NCBI GenBank assembly: GCA_947301965.1
Contig: CAMYUM010000013.1
Span: 1 to 46,645, forward strand
Direction of reading: 5' to 3'
From: an uncultured Azospirillum sp.
Lineage (GTDB): Bacteria; Pseudomonadota; Alphaproteobacteria; RF32; CAG-239
Length of the DNA: 46,645 nt
In this document: positions 7,881 through 16,182 of the stretch, in pieces
How positions within the stretch are numbered: the first letter of the stretch is position 1
Layout of the letters: the number at the start of each line of letters is the position of its first letter
Translations under genes and position numbers: made by a program
Notes under the pieces: model-generated
The model's input: the letters and a program-made list of their open reading frames with translations, nothing else
Told to the model about the DNA's origin: nothing
The model's database searches: none

Positions 7881-8851
7881 CGCAGTTTAATTTGGTTTTT
7901 GTAGCACAGAATCGGTAGAACTCCGAACAGCAAAACTCGTACTTTATATTCATTGGTGAAAATTGATAACAGCGGTATGCCTAAAAACGAAACCAGCGTG
8001 CGTTTGCTGTTAGAATGACAGCTGAAAATAGGGATAAAGTCAAAAAGCAAAGCTCGGCTGCGCTCGTTATGTGTTACGTATGTAAGCAAAGGTATGCCGT
8101 CAAAAAGGCAAAAACGGTTGGTATGAGTTGCTTTGCTCAAAAATTCCTGAAAGAGCTCCGGGTTTTCACGTTTGACAAAGGAGTGAATGCGATGCGAGGC
8201 ATCAGTCATCTCGTCCATATGAAGTTTGGAAGTATTGGTGCGGTGTTTGCGATATTTGAACAGCACGTCGGGCAGGTTGTGAAATTGGGTGTATTTAATC
8301 AACCGGCAAAATAGAGCATAGTCTTCGGAAGGGGAATATTCTGCCTCGTAGCGAATATTATTGTCGAGCAGAAGTGATTTGCGGATCATTGAACCGGGGT
8401 GAATCATGGCGCAGGTACGCATTAATGCCAACTTTATCTGGTGGTCGGACAGAGGGGTACGATAGTTTTTGTTTTCGTCGGGAAAAGCTTGAAAACGGGT
8501 TGATACAACGCCGACTTCAGGGTGTTTATCAAGAAAATCAACTTCTTTGGCAAAACGATTGGGAAGAGAAATATCGTCATGGTCCATTACGGCAAGATAT
8601 TCACCTTTAGCCATTTCTATAAGTCGGTTACGAGCTCCGGATATACCCATATTGCGCTCATTGCGTGCATATTTTATGCGCGGGTCGGAATAAGTTTTAA
8701 CAATATTTTCGACGGATTTATCTGACGGGCAATCATCTAAAATCAGAAATTCAAAGTCAGTAAAGGTTTGAGCTAAAATGCTGTCAATAGCTTCACGCAG
8801 GTGTTGCGGGTTGGTTTTGTAAACAGGCATTAACACAGAAACTTTAGGCAT
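7877..8851 (-). CDS. Family 2 glycosyltransferase with C-terminal repeats
   Basis: A GT-A glycosyltransferase starting MPKVSVLMPVYKTNPQHLRE, with DFEFLILDDCPSD and the metal-binding VMDHDDISLP motif. I start at 8851, where AGGAG lies 8 bases upstream, rather than at 8917; this gives 324 residues. It overlaps the upstream glycosyltransferase by 8 bases, so the two form an operon. After the catalytic domain comes an odd C-terminal module of two similar blocks (LFDGIPLLTYVTHNERSR and SFLGIPLLSIFTNEYKVR), hydrophobic and possibly membrane-associating. The likely role is transfer of a sugar onto lipopolysaccharide or another surface glycan; the acceptor is unknown. Confidence 0.88.
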   Translation of the reverse strand: MPKVSVLMPVYKTNPQHLREAIDSILAQTFTDFEFLILDDCPSDKSVENIVKTYSDPRIKYARNERNMGISGARNRLIEMAKGEYLAVMDHDDISLPNRFAKEVDFLDKHPEVGVVSTRFQAFPDENKNYRTPLSDHQIKLALMRTCAMIHPGSMIRKSLLLDNNIRYEAEYSPSEDYALFCRLIKYTQFHNLPDVLFKYRKHRTNTSKLHMDEMTDASHRIHSFVKRENPELFQEFLSKATHTNRFCLFDGIPLLTYVTHNERSRALLFDFIPIFSCHSNSKRTLVSFLGIPLLSIFTNEYKVRVLLFGVLPILCYKNQIKLR

Positions 8852-10019
8852 ATCTATTCTCCTTGACGGTTTCGTCAATAAGGCTGGTCCACTTGGCAAT
8901 AACATTGTCCGGGGCAAAAGTTTTTACGTCTTCAATCGCATTGTGTCCGAATTTGATGCGCAAGTCTTGGTTGCGCATAAGTTCGGTAAGTTTGGTGGCG
9001 AAGTCATCAATATCAGAGACTAAAAAGCCGTTGCGATTGTTGATAATAAGTTCGTTTACGGCAGGAGCATCGGCAAAGCCGATTGTCGGCAAACCGGCAG
9101 CTTGTCCGTCTGCAATTCCCAATCCGAAACCTTCACATTTGCTGGGAAAAGCCTGGATATCGGCATTTTTGTAGACAGAAAGTATGTCAGTGGTATAGCC
9201 CCTTATGAATACACGGTCTTTAATATGGTATTGAGCCGCAATTTTCAAAAGTTTTTCTTCATACTGAGGATATTTTTGCAGTCCCCAAAACTCTATGGTC
9301 CAACCCGGAAAGTCTTGGGCAATTTTACCAAAGGCTTCAACCAAAATATGTTGTCTTTTGATATTGGGTTCAATTCTGCCGATATAAATAATTTTCTTCT
9401 TTTCAACGGTTAAGTCAGCGTAATCTTGAGGAGATAATTGTTGCACCATATTAGGTATGGCAACAACTTTTTGAGGATTAAATTCTTTGTCGATCATAGA
9501 TTTGAACGAAGATAACAAAACCTGCCAGACGCTGATTTGTTTGAAAGATTTATGGTGCAACCAACGTAATGGTGAAAATTCTTTGTTTTTATAGCCAAAA
9601 TCATCAGAGACGGGTGAATTTTTGTATTTTCCGAGTATAATATCCGGAACACTATGTAACATCATAATAATCGGAATTTTGTGTTTTTGAAACATGGTAA
9701 TATTAAATAAGTCAGTCGGAAAATAACAAATGATTACATCTGGTTTTTCTTTTTCAATCAACTTTTTGTGCCGAAACCAGCCGGGAGTTGTTTTGCAACG
9801 GATGCGGTGGTACAAGTTGGTTAAAGAATTGTTGGTTTGACCATCAAGATTTATCAGTTTTATTTTGGGGTTGAAAGAGAGTTCATTGCCGACCTTTTTA
9901 TAGGTGTCACACACAACACTTATATCATAATCAGGGCGCTTTTCCTGCAGAGCGTTGATGTATTGAACCAACCACTTGGTGTTTAGCACGTTGCGGTTGC
10001 GGATGAACATTAATTTCAC
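8844..10019 (-). CDS. Family 4 glycosyltransferase
   Basis: The 391-residue GT-B protein has an N-terminal acceptor domain and a C-terminal nucleotide-sugar domain with IIYIGRIEPNIKRQHILVEA, VFIRGYTTDILSVYKNADI and FPSKCEGFGLGIADGQAAG, the E-x7-E type motif of GT4 enzymes. Translation starts at GTG 10019, supported by AAGG 8 bases upstream. The N-terminal part (residues 1-150) is AT-richer than the C-terminal half. It is cotranscribed with the GT2 gene and probably builds the same surface polysaccharide. Confidence 0.88.
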   Translation of the reverse strand: MKLMFIRNRNVLNTKWLVQYINALQEKRPDYDISVVCDTYKKVGNELSFNPKIKLINLDGQTNNSLTNLYHRIRCKTTPGWFRHKKLIEKEKPDVIICYFPTDLFNITMFQKHKIPIIMMLHSVPDIILGKYKNSPVSDDFGYKNKEFSPLRWLHHKSFKQISVWQVLLSSFKSMIDKEFNPQKVVAIPNMVQQLSPQDYADLTVEKKKIIYIGRIEPNIKRQHILVEAFGKIAQDFPGWTIEFWGLQKYPQYEEKLLKIAAQYHIKDRVFIRGYTTDILSVYKNADIQAFPSKCEGFGLGIADGQAAGLPTIGFADAPAVNELIINNRNGFLVSDIDDFATKLTELMRNQDLRIKFGHNAIEDVKTFAPDNVIAKWTSLIDETVKENRYA

Positions 10020-10110
10020 GATATTGACCTTAATTTAATTGGCTATATATGGCTTTATATTAAGTGTAGTCAAACTAAAGTCAACGTGATTTTATGATTT
10101 GGTAACAAAT

Positions 10111-10139
10111 AAAGCCCACCGCGATGAGCGATGGGCTTT
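10111..10139 (-). terminator. Terminator of the fadL-like gene
   Basis: Stem AAAGCCCACCGC / GCGATGGGCTTT with a 5-base loop and one mismatch, then TTATTTG on the minus strand. It lies 20 bases after the stop codon of the FadL-family gene. The T run is weak. Confidence 0.65.
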
Positions 10140-10158
10140 AGAGAAGATAAATTCACAA

Positions 10159-11421
10159 TTAGAAATTGTAGGTAATAGAGCCGGCAACAATGTGAATTTT
10201 ATTGCTGTAATTGGCGCTGAGCGTGCCGCGTCTGTCATCACCGCGATGGTCGCCACGGAGATTAACTTTGGCGCTGTCTGCGGCAATGTGAGTATAACCG
10301 ACATTGAATGTCAAATGGTCGTTGTACTTATATTCCAAACCTGCAGAAAACCAAGTACGGTTGCTGTCAGGAATACGCGGAGTACGATATTCGTTGCCGA
10401 CGGCACCTTTTTCGTAAGCTACGCCAAGACGCAACTTCCATTGAGGATCAAGCTGTTTGCTGATACCTAAAGCATAAAAATCGGTATCTTTCCATTTTTC
10501 GGCAGTATAGCTCAACATTCCGGTTTTTTCGCCGTTGATGACTAATTTATCAAAACTTGACCAGAAAACGCGGCTGTATTCGGCCATAACAGCCCAGTCA
10601 TCATTGATTTGGTGGTAAACACCGAGGTTTAAGGTGGCGGGGGTTGTCAGGCGAGCAGAAACATCTTGGTTCATACCCATTTGACCAAGCACTCCATTAA
10701 ACGCAATATCACCTTTGATTTTGTGCTTGATTCTGCTGCGGTAACCGGCGCCAAAGCGTGTGCCTTTCCAGGGTTCATAAATGGTACCGAATTGATAGCC
10801 GACATCAATGGTTTTGCCTTGAACGGTCGATTTGTCTTCAACCAAAGCACCGGTCTGCGGATTTGCGCCGGCAATAACGCCATTGCGCAAAGTGGCTTTA
10901 ATGTATTGAACCTGAACACCGGCACCGAACGATAACTGATTATTCAATTTATAAGCAACCATCGGAGTAAATGTGGCACTGATGATTTTTGATAATGTGC
11001 CATGATTGCGTCCGGCCCAGTCGTCAGCATATTTAGTAATCATACCATAAGGTGTGTTAAGCGAAATGCCGGCAGTAACTTTATCATTAATCTGATGTGA
11101 AAAATAAGCCTGCGGAGAAGCTGCGGCATGAACAATGTTGCCGGCGTAGTCATCATGATCACCAAAACCGTTGTTGGCATTCTTGGCAACAGAAGTCGGT
11201 GAAATCCATGTGCCGCCAAACTCTACATTGGTGCCGGAATGATAAGCCAGGGCAGCCGGGTTGAAATAAGAATAAGAAATATCTTCAGCTCCAGCAGTGG
11301 CTCCAGCATAGGCGTTACCTTGTGCGGCGGCAGATTGTTCTTTTAAGTAAAATCCCGATGCGCTAGCATCAGAACAAGCCAAAACTGCTCCGAGAGCAGT
11401 CAAAGTTAGTAGTTTTTTCAT
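10159..11421 (-). CDS. FadL/OmpP1-family outer membrane transporter
   Basis: The 420-residue protein has a signal peptide (MKKLLTLTALGAVLACSDASA) and the FadL hatch signature right after it: SGFYLKEQSAAAQGNAYAGA and SYFNPAAL with the NPA motif. The rest is a long run of beta-strands ending in VAGSITYNF with terminal phenylalanine. The family moves long-chain fatty acids or other hydrophobic compounds across the outer membrane. It is divergent from a fused acyltransferase/acyl-ACP synthetase at 11705, which suggests uptake and direct use of exogenous fatty acids. A CAAAATGTT motif occurs three times in the shared upstream region. Confidence 0.9.
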   Translation of the reverse strand: MKKLLTLTALGAVLACSDASASGFYLKEQSAAAQGNAYAGATAGAEDISYSYFNPAALAYHSGTNVEFGGTWISPTSVAKNANNGFGDHDDYAGNIVHAAASPQAYFSHQINDKVTAGISLNTPYGMITKYADDWAGRNHGTLSKIISATFTPMVAYKLNNQLSFGAGVQVQYIKATLRNGVIAGANPQTGALVEDKSTVQGKTIDVGYQFGTIYEPWKGTRFGAGYRSRIKHKIKGDIAFNGVLGQMGMNQDVSARLTTPATLNLGVYHQINDDWAVMAEYSRVFWSSFDKLVINGEKTGMLSYTAEKWKDTDFYALGISKQLDPQWKLRLGVAYEKGAVGNEYRTPRIPDSNRTWFSAGLEYKYNDHLTFNVGYTHIAADSAKVNLRGDHRGDDRRGTLSANYSNKIHIVAGSITYNF

Positions 11422-11704
11422 TGAAATTTTCAGTTTTTAAAAAGTTAAACAAATGCAACATTTTGTGCTCGGGAGCTTAAGAGGTTAAAAGTTATTATTG
11501 ATTATGATTTAAGCCGTTATCCGAATGCAACAATCTGAAACAAAATGTTACGGGGATTGTTTTTAGCAAATAAAAAGTTAAAATCAAGTAAAATTTTTTA
11601 TTCATTGCTAAACGAAAGCATTTTTTGCATAAAAAACAAAATGTTATGATCTAAAAACAAGGTGTGAAAAAACCAAAAATAATTTTTTCTTTACAAAAAA
11701 GGAT
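11422..11704. promoter_or_regulatory. Divergent regulatory region between fadL-like gene and aas-like gene
   Basis: This 283-base AT-rich spacer has no gene. It carries three copies of a CAAAATGTT core: inverted at 11454-11467 (TGCAACATTTTGTG) and direct at 11540-11552 (ACAAAATGTTACG) and 11636-11648 (ACAAAATGTTATG). Because both flanking genes handle fatty acids, the copies are candidate sites for a shared regulator; this is an inference from spacing and repetition only. Confidence 0.4.
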
Positions 11705-13933
11705 ATGAGGGAGTACATTGACTCAATTAGTGTTAACTTGGAGACTAATATTTTGAGAAAATTTGTCAGGTTTTGTTTGAGAACAATCTTCCATGTATTT
11801 AAGGTAAGATGCTCAATTGATTTTGACGAAAACAGAACCCCTAAGAAAGGTGTGTACGTTTCTAACCACGTTTCGTATCTTGATCCAATAATTTTGTTTG
11901 CGTTTTTACCTGGTAATCCGGTTTTTGCCTTAAACGGACATCTGTACCGTAGCCGACTGATAAGGTTTTTGATGCGCACGGCAGATATTATGCCGTTTAA
12001 TCCGATTGAACCGGGTGATATTAAGGAGTTGATTGCTAAAGTTGACAGCGGTCGTTTGTGCGTGATTTTTGCCGAAGGTCGTATTACGGAAACCGGCGGA
12101 TTAATGAAAATTTATGAGGCTCCGGGCTTGGTTGCTGATAAGTCGAAAGCACCACTCATTCCGGTATGGATTGACGGTCCGCAATATGGGTATTTTTCAA
12201 AAACAGCCGGCAAGTTACCGCACCGTCCGTTGCCAAAGGTTCGCGTTGTAGTCGGAAAACCACGTCCGTTTAAGTTGAAAGATGAATTGCGCCGTCAACG
12301 TGACCACATCAGCAATGAAGTTTATATGATTTTGCGCGATATGGGTTTTGAAATTAATTACAATCCTGATATTTCGTTGTTCGCAATGTTGATGAAGGCG
12401 GCAAAAGTGCACGCCAAAAAAGGCTTGTTCCGCAGACCTAAATTTGTGGAAGATGTTCAGCGCAAGCCGAATTCTTATCGCGATATAGTTATTAAGTCGT
12501 TTGTATTGGGCAAATATTTTAAACGTCGTACTGCTCCGGAAGAACATGTCGGAGTGTTGTTGCCTAATTCTATTGCGGCAATTTGCACGTTTTTCGGGCT
12601 GACAGCATACAGCCGTATCCCGGTTATGCTGAATTTTTCAGTCGGGGCAAAAAATATGCTCTCAATGTGCAGAACCGCAGAAGTTAAGATGGTTATTACC
12701 TCTTTGACATTTATTAAAATGGCAAAGATGGAGGAGTTTGTTGAGACTCTGGAACAAGCCGGCGTTAAGGTAGTGTTTTTGGAAAAACTGGCTAAATCTA
12801 TCGGATTGTGGGAAAAAATCAATGCCTATTTGCGCTATAAAATTAAAAGAGTTCCTCACAAACGCGGCGGAAACCGCAAGGCGGTTGTTTTGTTTACATC
12901 AGGCTCGGAAGGTGCTCCGAAAGCAGTGGTCTTGAGCCATGCGAACATTATTTCAAACATTAAACAAATTTCGGCGCTCGAGACGGTTAATAAGCGTGAT
13001 ATTGTGTTTAATGCTCTGCCGATGTTCCATAGCTTTGGGCTGGTTGTAGGCACGTTGTTCCCGTTGTTTGAGGGAGCAAAGCTGTTCCTGTATCCGTCTC
13101 CGTTGCATTATCGTGTTATTGCTGAGTTGGTATATGAACTGGGCGCAACAATTATGTTCAGTACGGATACGTTCTTCCGTGGTTATGGGCGTATTGCACA
13201 TCCGTTTGATTTCCATAATGTCCGCTTTATGTACGGTGGTGCCGAGGCAATTAAGCCTGATACACGCAATATGTGGATGGAACGTTTGGGTGTGAAAGTG
13301 ATGGAAGGATACGGAACCACCGAGTGTTCGCCATTGGTTTGTGCTAATAACAGCATATTTAATCGTTTCGGCTCTATCGGTAAGATTATGCCGGCAATGG
13401 AATATAAGATTGAACCGGTTCCGGGGATTGAAAAGGGCGGCGAGCTGGTTGTTCGCGGTCCGAACGTAATGTTGGGATATATTATGCCAGATAACCCGGG
13501 AGTTTTGGTGCCGCTCAAAGACGGTTGGTATCATACCGGAGATGTGGTCGATATTGATGAAATCGGATTTGTGTACATTAAAGATCGTATTAAACGTTTT
13601 GCCAAAATTGGTGGTGAAATGGTATCATTGAACGCGGTCAGCGAGATGGTTTGCAATGCTTATGCCAGTGATGGCGAATATCAGTACGGTGTTGTAGCTA
13701 CTCCGCATGAAAGTAAAGGTGAGCAGATTGTTTTGGCGACAAATAACCCGAATGTTACACAAGAAAAGCTACATAATTATATTAAGCAGAACGGTATGTC
13801 AGAGCTGTATTTGCCGAGAGTTGTTCTGTATATGGAAAAACTACCGGTATTCGGTACCGGAAAGATGGATAATGTGACCTTGAAAAGGTTGGTTTTGGAA
13901 GAATTGGACAACGATAGGTCGCAGGCAGCGTAA
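11705..13933 (+). CDS. aas: Fused lysophospholipid acyltransferase / acyl-ACP synthetase (Aas-like)
   Basis: The 742-residue protein joins two domains. Residues about 45-230 are a PlsC-like acyltransferase with NHVSYLD (the H-x4-D catalytic motif) and FAEGRITETGG. Residues about 255-735 are an AMP-forming ligase with VLFTSGSEGAPKAVVLSH (P-loop), GYGTTECSP and GWYHTGDVVDID. This matches Aas, which activates fatty acids with ATP and reacylates lysophosphatidylethanolamine at the inner membrane. ATG 11705 has AAGGA only about two bases upstream; TTG 11753 with GGAG 8 bases before it is an alternative start that removes 16 residues. It is divergent from the FadL-type gene and ends in a strong terminator. 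Confidence 0.9.
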   Translation: MREYIDSISVNLETNILRKFVRFCLRTIFHVFKVRCSIDFDENRTPKKGVYVSNHVSYLDPIILFAFLPGNPVFALNGHLYRSRLIRFLMRTADIMPFNPIEPGDIKELIAKVDSGRLCVIFAEGRITETGGLMKIYEAPGLVADKSKAPLIPVWIDGPQYGYFSKTAGKLPHRPLPKVRVVVGKPRPFKLKDELRRQRDHISNEVYMILRDMGFEINYNPDISLFAMLMKAAKVHAKKGLFRRPKFVEDVQRKPNSYRDIVIKSFVLGKYFKRRTAPEEHVGVLLPNSIAAICTFFGLTAYSRIPVMLNFSVGAKNMLSMCRTAEVKMVITSLTFIKMAKMEEFVETLEQAGVKVVFLEKLAKSIGLWEKINAYLRYKIKRVPHKRGGNRKAVVLFTSGSEGAPKAVVLSHANIISNIKQISALETVNKRDIVFNALPMFHSFGLVVGTLFPLFEGAKLFLYPSPLHYRVIAELVYELGATIMFSTDTFFRGYGRIAHPFDFHNVRFMYGGAEAIKPDTRNMWMERLGVKVMEGYGTTECSPLVCANNSIFNRFGSIGKIMPAMEYKIEPVPGIEKGGELVVRGPNVMLGYIMPDNPGVLVPLKDGWYHTGDVVDIDEIGFVYIKDRIKRFAKIGGEMVSLNAVSEMVCNAYASDGEYQYGVVATPHESKGEQIVLATNNPNVTQEKLHNYIKQNGMSELYLPRVVLYMEKLPVFGTGKMDNVTLKRLVLEELDNDRSQAA

Positions 13934-13938
13934 AAACA

Positions 13939-13968
13939 AAAAAAGCCCCATGGTTCGGGGCTTTTTTT
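13939..13968 (+). terminator. Terminator of aas
   Basis: Stem AAAAAAGCCCC / GGGGCTTTTTTT with a short loop, 8 bases after the aas stop. The T run is strong. Confidence 0.88.
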
Positions 13969-13972
13969 GTAG

Positions 13973-14001
13973 TTGACGGAAAATCTAAAAATATGTATAC
14001 T
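13973..14001 (+). promoter_or_regulatory. Consensus promoter of the 111-residue orphan gene
   Basis: TTGACG (13973-13978), 17-base spacer, TATACT (13996-14001). It covers the first possible start codon in this frame (TTG 13973), so translation must begin later, at ATG 14042. The leader of about 35 bases has no Shine-Dalgarno sequence. Confidence 0.7.
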
Positions 14002-14041
14002 GCACGGCGATAAACTGATTTTTAACTTTAATTATTATCTT

Positions 14042-14377
14042 ATGGAAACAGTACTAGTAGTAGTTTTGGTCGTAGTAGTTTTGGGTATGGCTGTAACCTT
14101 GGGCAGACAAAACCGTAAATTGAGAGAGCTCAAAAAGGATTATTATTCGGTTGTCCAACAGATTGGTAGTTTTAGTTCACGGTTGCGGTTTTACAATGAG
14201 TGTATGCGAGAGATTCTGCCTTGCTTGTCAAAAGATGTTTCGGCTACATTGAAAGAAAAAGTTTTGGACCAGCAAAAAGAAACAGAATGTTATAGACATT
14301 CTCCGCAACGAGAAGGTAAAATCATTGCGTGCCGTGAAATAGTCGGTCTGATTGATGATGCTACGAAAAACAAATAG
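14042..14377 (+). CDS. Small membrane-anchored orphan protein
   Basis: 111 residues: one N-terminal membrane segment (METVLVVVLVVVVLGMAVTL), then a basic/helical stretch (RQNRKLRELKKDYYSVVQQI) likely to form a coiled coil, and a C-terminal part with three cysteines. No family recognised. The start is fixed by the promoter at 13973-14001, which rules out the upstream TTG. The ATG follows TTTAATTATTATCTT with no Shine-Dalgarno sequence. It is monocistronic with its own terminator. It belongs to a set of five such orphan genes in this window. Confidence 0.65.
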   Translation: METVLVVVLVVVVLGMAVTLGRQNRKLRELKKDYYSVVQQIGSFSSRLRFYNECMREILPCLSKDVSATLKEKVLDQQKETECYRHSPQREGKIIACREIVGLIDDATKNK

Positions 14378-14395
14378 TTTCGGCTATAAAAAGGT

Positions 14396-14428
14396 AAAAG
14401 ACAGGAACTCGGTTTTCCTGTCTTTTTT
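14396..14428 (+). terminator. Terminator of the 111-residue orphan gene
   Basis: Stem AAAAGACAGGAA / TTCCTGTCTTTT with a loop of about 7 bases followed by further T residues. Confidence 0.88.
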
Positions 14429-14507
14429 GTTGCCTATTTAAGGATTTTGACTTGCGTTTTTTGTATTTTTTATTAAGCTTAAGGCAGTTATTTAAGGGGA
14501 GAAAACT

Positions 14508-15149
14508 ATGAAAAAACTTATTGGTATTGCTATTTTAACAAGTATGTTGGCCGCTTGTGCAACAGATCCCTATACCGGGGAAAGCAAGGTCGCAAAAACA
14601 GCCTGGGGAACAGGAATCGGAACAGCCGTAGGTGCCGGGGTAGGGGCTTTGATTGGCGGTGAAAAAGGCGCATTGATCGGAGCCGGTGTTGGTGCAGCAA
14701 CCGGTGCGGCTACTGGAGGATATATGGATTTGCAGGCAAGAGAACTGCGTCAACAGTTGCAGGGTACCGGCGTTCAATTGCAAAAGTTGGATAATGGTCA
14801 AATTTTGCTGGTTATGCCGAGTAATATTACGTTTGCTACGGATTCAGCAGTATTTCAAACCGGATTTAATAATATTTTGGACTCGGTTGCCATTGTTTTG
14901 AAAAAATATGACAAGACTTTGATTAATGTTACCGGACATACGGACAGTACCGGTTCGGATGCGTACAATCTTAATCTGTCACAACAACGTGCTGCGGCAG
15001 TTGGAAATTATTTGAATCTGCGGGGGGTTAATGCCTCACGTTTGATAGTCAGAGGTATGGGAGAATCGATGCCAATTGCTTCAAACGATACCGAAGCCGG
15101 ACGTGCCCAGAACCGCCGTGTTGAGCTGAGCATTCAGCAAGTAAACTAA
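14508..15149 (+). CDS. OmpA-family lipoprotein with glycine zipper (YiaD-like)
   Basis: 213 residues. The N-terminus is a lipoprotein signal (ILTSMLAACATDP). A glycine-zipper segment with repeated GTGIGTAVGAGVGALIGGE-type glycines spans residues 40-75. A C-terminal OmpA domain binds peptidoglycan, with NVTGHTDSTGSDAYNLNLSQ and GMGESMPIASNDTEAGRAQN RR-type motifs. The protein should link the outer membrane to peptidoglycan. AAGGGGAG lies a few bases upstream of the ATG. The gene is monocistronic, with a terminator 19 bases after the stop. Confidence 0.9.
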   Translation: MKKLIGIAILTSMLAACATDPYTGESKVAKTAWGTGIGTAVGAGVGALIGGEKGALIGAGVGAATGAATGGYMDLQARELRQQLQGTGVQLQKLDNGQILLVMPSNITFATDSAVFQTGFNNILDSVAIVLKKYDKTLINVTGHTDSTGSDAYNLNLSQQRAAAVGNYLNLRGVNASRLIVRGMGESMPIASNDTEAGRAQNRRVELSIQQVN

Positions 15150-15168
15150 AATTTATGTTTGGTATAAG

Positions 15169-15195
15169 GGCTCGGATAAAAATCCGAGCCTTTTT
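15169..15195 (+). terminator. Terminator of the OmpA-like lipoprotein gene
   Basis: Nine-base stem GGCTCGGAT / ATCCGAGCC with a 4-base loop, then TTTTT. Confidence 0.87.
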
Positions 15196-15277
15196 GTTAT
15201 AAAAACTCATCTTGAATTGATGATAACCGTTACCATATTGAATTTTGATGGATTAATAACAAGATGAGTAAAATAAA

Positions 15278-15571
15278 ATGAAAAATATTGCAGCTCTGAT
15301 TATGCTGACTTTTTTAGCGGTAACCGGTTATTATGTCGGTGCTGCGGTGGCAATGAACCATACTCCGGGTGAAAACCAAAATGAGCCGACAGGAGTTATG
15401 GTGGTAGAAGAAGAATATGGAGTTGTGGCAACTCCGGATGGACAAAATGTTCCGCATACAACTAAAGATAATAATCATCACAAAGATCAAAAGCATAATA
15501 TGAAAAACGGTAAATCAAATGACGGCACAATGGTCGTTGAAGAAGTTGATGAAATGGAAACAGTAGAGTAA
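15278..15571 (+). CDS. Small exported protein of unknown function
   Basis: 97 residues. A signal peptide or anchor (MKNIAALIMLTFLAVTGYYVG) is followed by a hydrophilic tail. The tail contains two copies of MVVEE (in TGVMVVEEEYG and DGTMVVEEVDE) separated by a His/Lys/Asn-rich linker (KDNNHHKDQKHNMKNG). No family recognised. The Shine-Dalgarno sequence is weak, and a five-codon ATG frame (15264) overlaps the region just before the start. It converges on the barrel gene at 15617 and shares a bidirectional terminator with it. The histidine-rich linker could bind metal; this is speculation. Confidence 0.6.
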   Translation: MKNIAALIMLTFLAVTGYYVGAAVAMNHTPGENQNEPTGVMVVEEEYGVVATPDGQNVPHTTKDNNHHKDQKHNMKNGKSNDGTMVVEEVDEMETVE

Positions 15572-15584
15572 CTAAATCAAATGT

Positions 15585-15614
15585 AAAAAAAGCCGCTTCA
15601 AAGCGGCTTTTTTT
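15585..15614. terminator. Bidirectional terminator between convergent genes
   Basis: Stem AAAAAAAGCCGCTT / AAGCGGCTTTTTTT with a 2-base loop and T runs on both strands. It serves the small exported protein gene on the plus strand and the beta-barrel gene on the minus strand. Confidence 0.9.
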
Positions 15615-15616
15615 GA

Positions 15617-16168
15617 TTAAAAAGTGTATCTTAATCCGACGGTGTATTCAGTCAAATGATCGTGATATTTAATATCGTCGGTATGGATATAACGGGCAAT
15701 AGCACGAACAGCCCAATTGTTATCAATGTTATATTGTAGTCCGCCGCCGAATCGATAGCCCCAACCATGGTCTTTTTTGTGGTGGTTGTTAATCATTTTG
15801 TTGCGAAAAGTATATTGCCCGATACCCATGGTGGCAAGAGGGGCAATATGACCTTCACAACCGAGCGGCAAATAAGCCAAAGCATCAAGGCCGTAGGCAT
15901 CAAAATGGGTGTTACGTACGGCATTGTGTCCGAGAGTGTCTTTGTCAGAATATTGGTAAAAGACTTCAGTACTGAAGAAACGGTTATAAGTTGAACCCAA
16001 AACCGCACTGACAGAATTATGATGCGGATGCAGACCTTTAGCGGTAACCGAGGTATAGCCGTAATTTATGCCGATGTATGGGGTATATTGATTTTCAATT
16101 GCGTGAGCCGAAGTTGAAAACAGGGAAATGATTGCCAAGAGTGCAAATTTCGAAGTCAGATTACGCAT
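15617..16168 (-). CDS. Small outer membrane beta-barrel protein (paralogue of 2545-3108)
   Basis: 183 residues with a signal peptide (FALLAIISLFSTSAHA). Beta-strand alternation follows and the protein ends VGLRYTF with terminal phenylalanine. It shares DAYGLDALAYLPLGCEG and the terminal strand with the protein at 2545-3108. It contains several His-rich loops (LHPHHN, NNHHKKDHGWG, KYHDH), which may face the outside. AAAGGA precedes the ATG. It is divergent from a type IV pilin-like gene, and the shared upstream region carries a symmetric inverted repeat (16183-16228), so the two may be co-regulated. Confidence 0.8.
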   Translation of the reverse strand: MRNLTSKFALLAIISLFSTSAHAIENQYTPYIGINYGYTSVTAKGLHPHHNSVSAVLGSTYNRFFSTEVFYQYSDKDTLGHNAVRNTHFDAYGLDALAYLPLGCEGHIAPLATMGIGQYTFRNKMINNHHKKDHGWGYRFGGGLQYNIDNNWAVRAIARYIHTDDIKYHDHLTEYTVGLRYTF

Positions 16169-16182
16169 TTTTTATTCCTTTC

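Noticed and set aside
7868-7890. Terminator between fmt and the GT2 gene
   Set aside because: The genes' stop codons overlap by four bases and no hairpin with a T run is present.
12953-13534. Minus-strand frame of 193 codons inside aas
   Set aside because: Shadow of the AMP-ligase domain; no signal, Shine-Dalgarno or family match.
13973-14041. Upstream extension of the 111-residue orphan protein
   Set aside because: The TTG at 13973 is the -35 box of a consensus promoter, so it is not translated.
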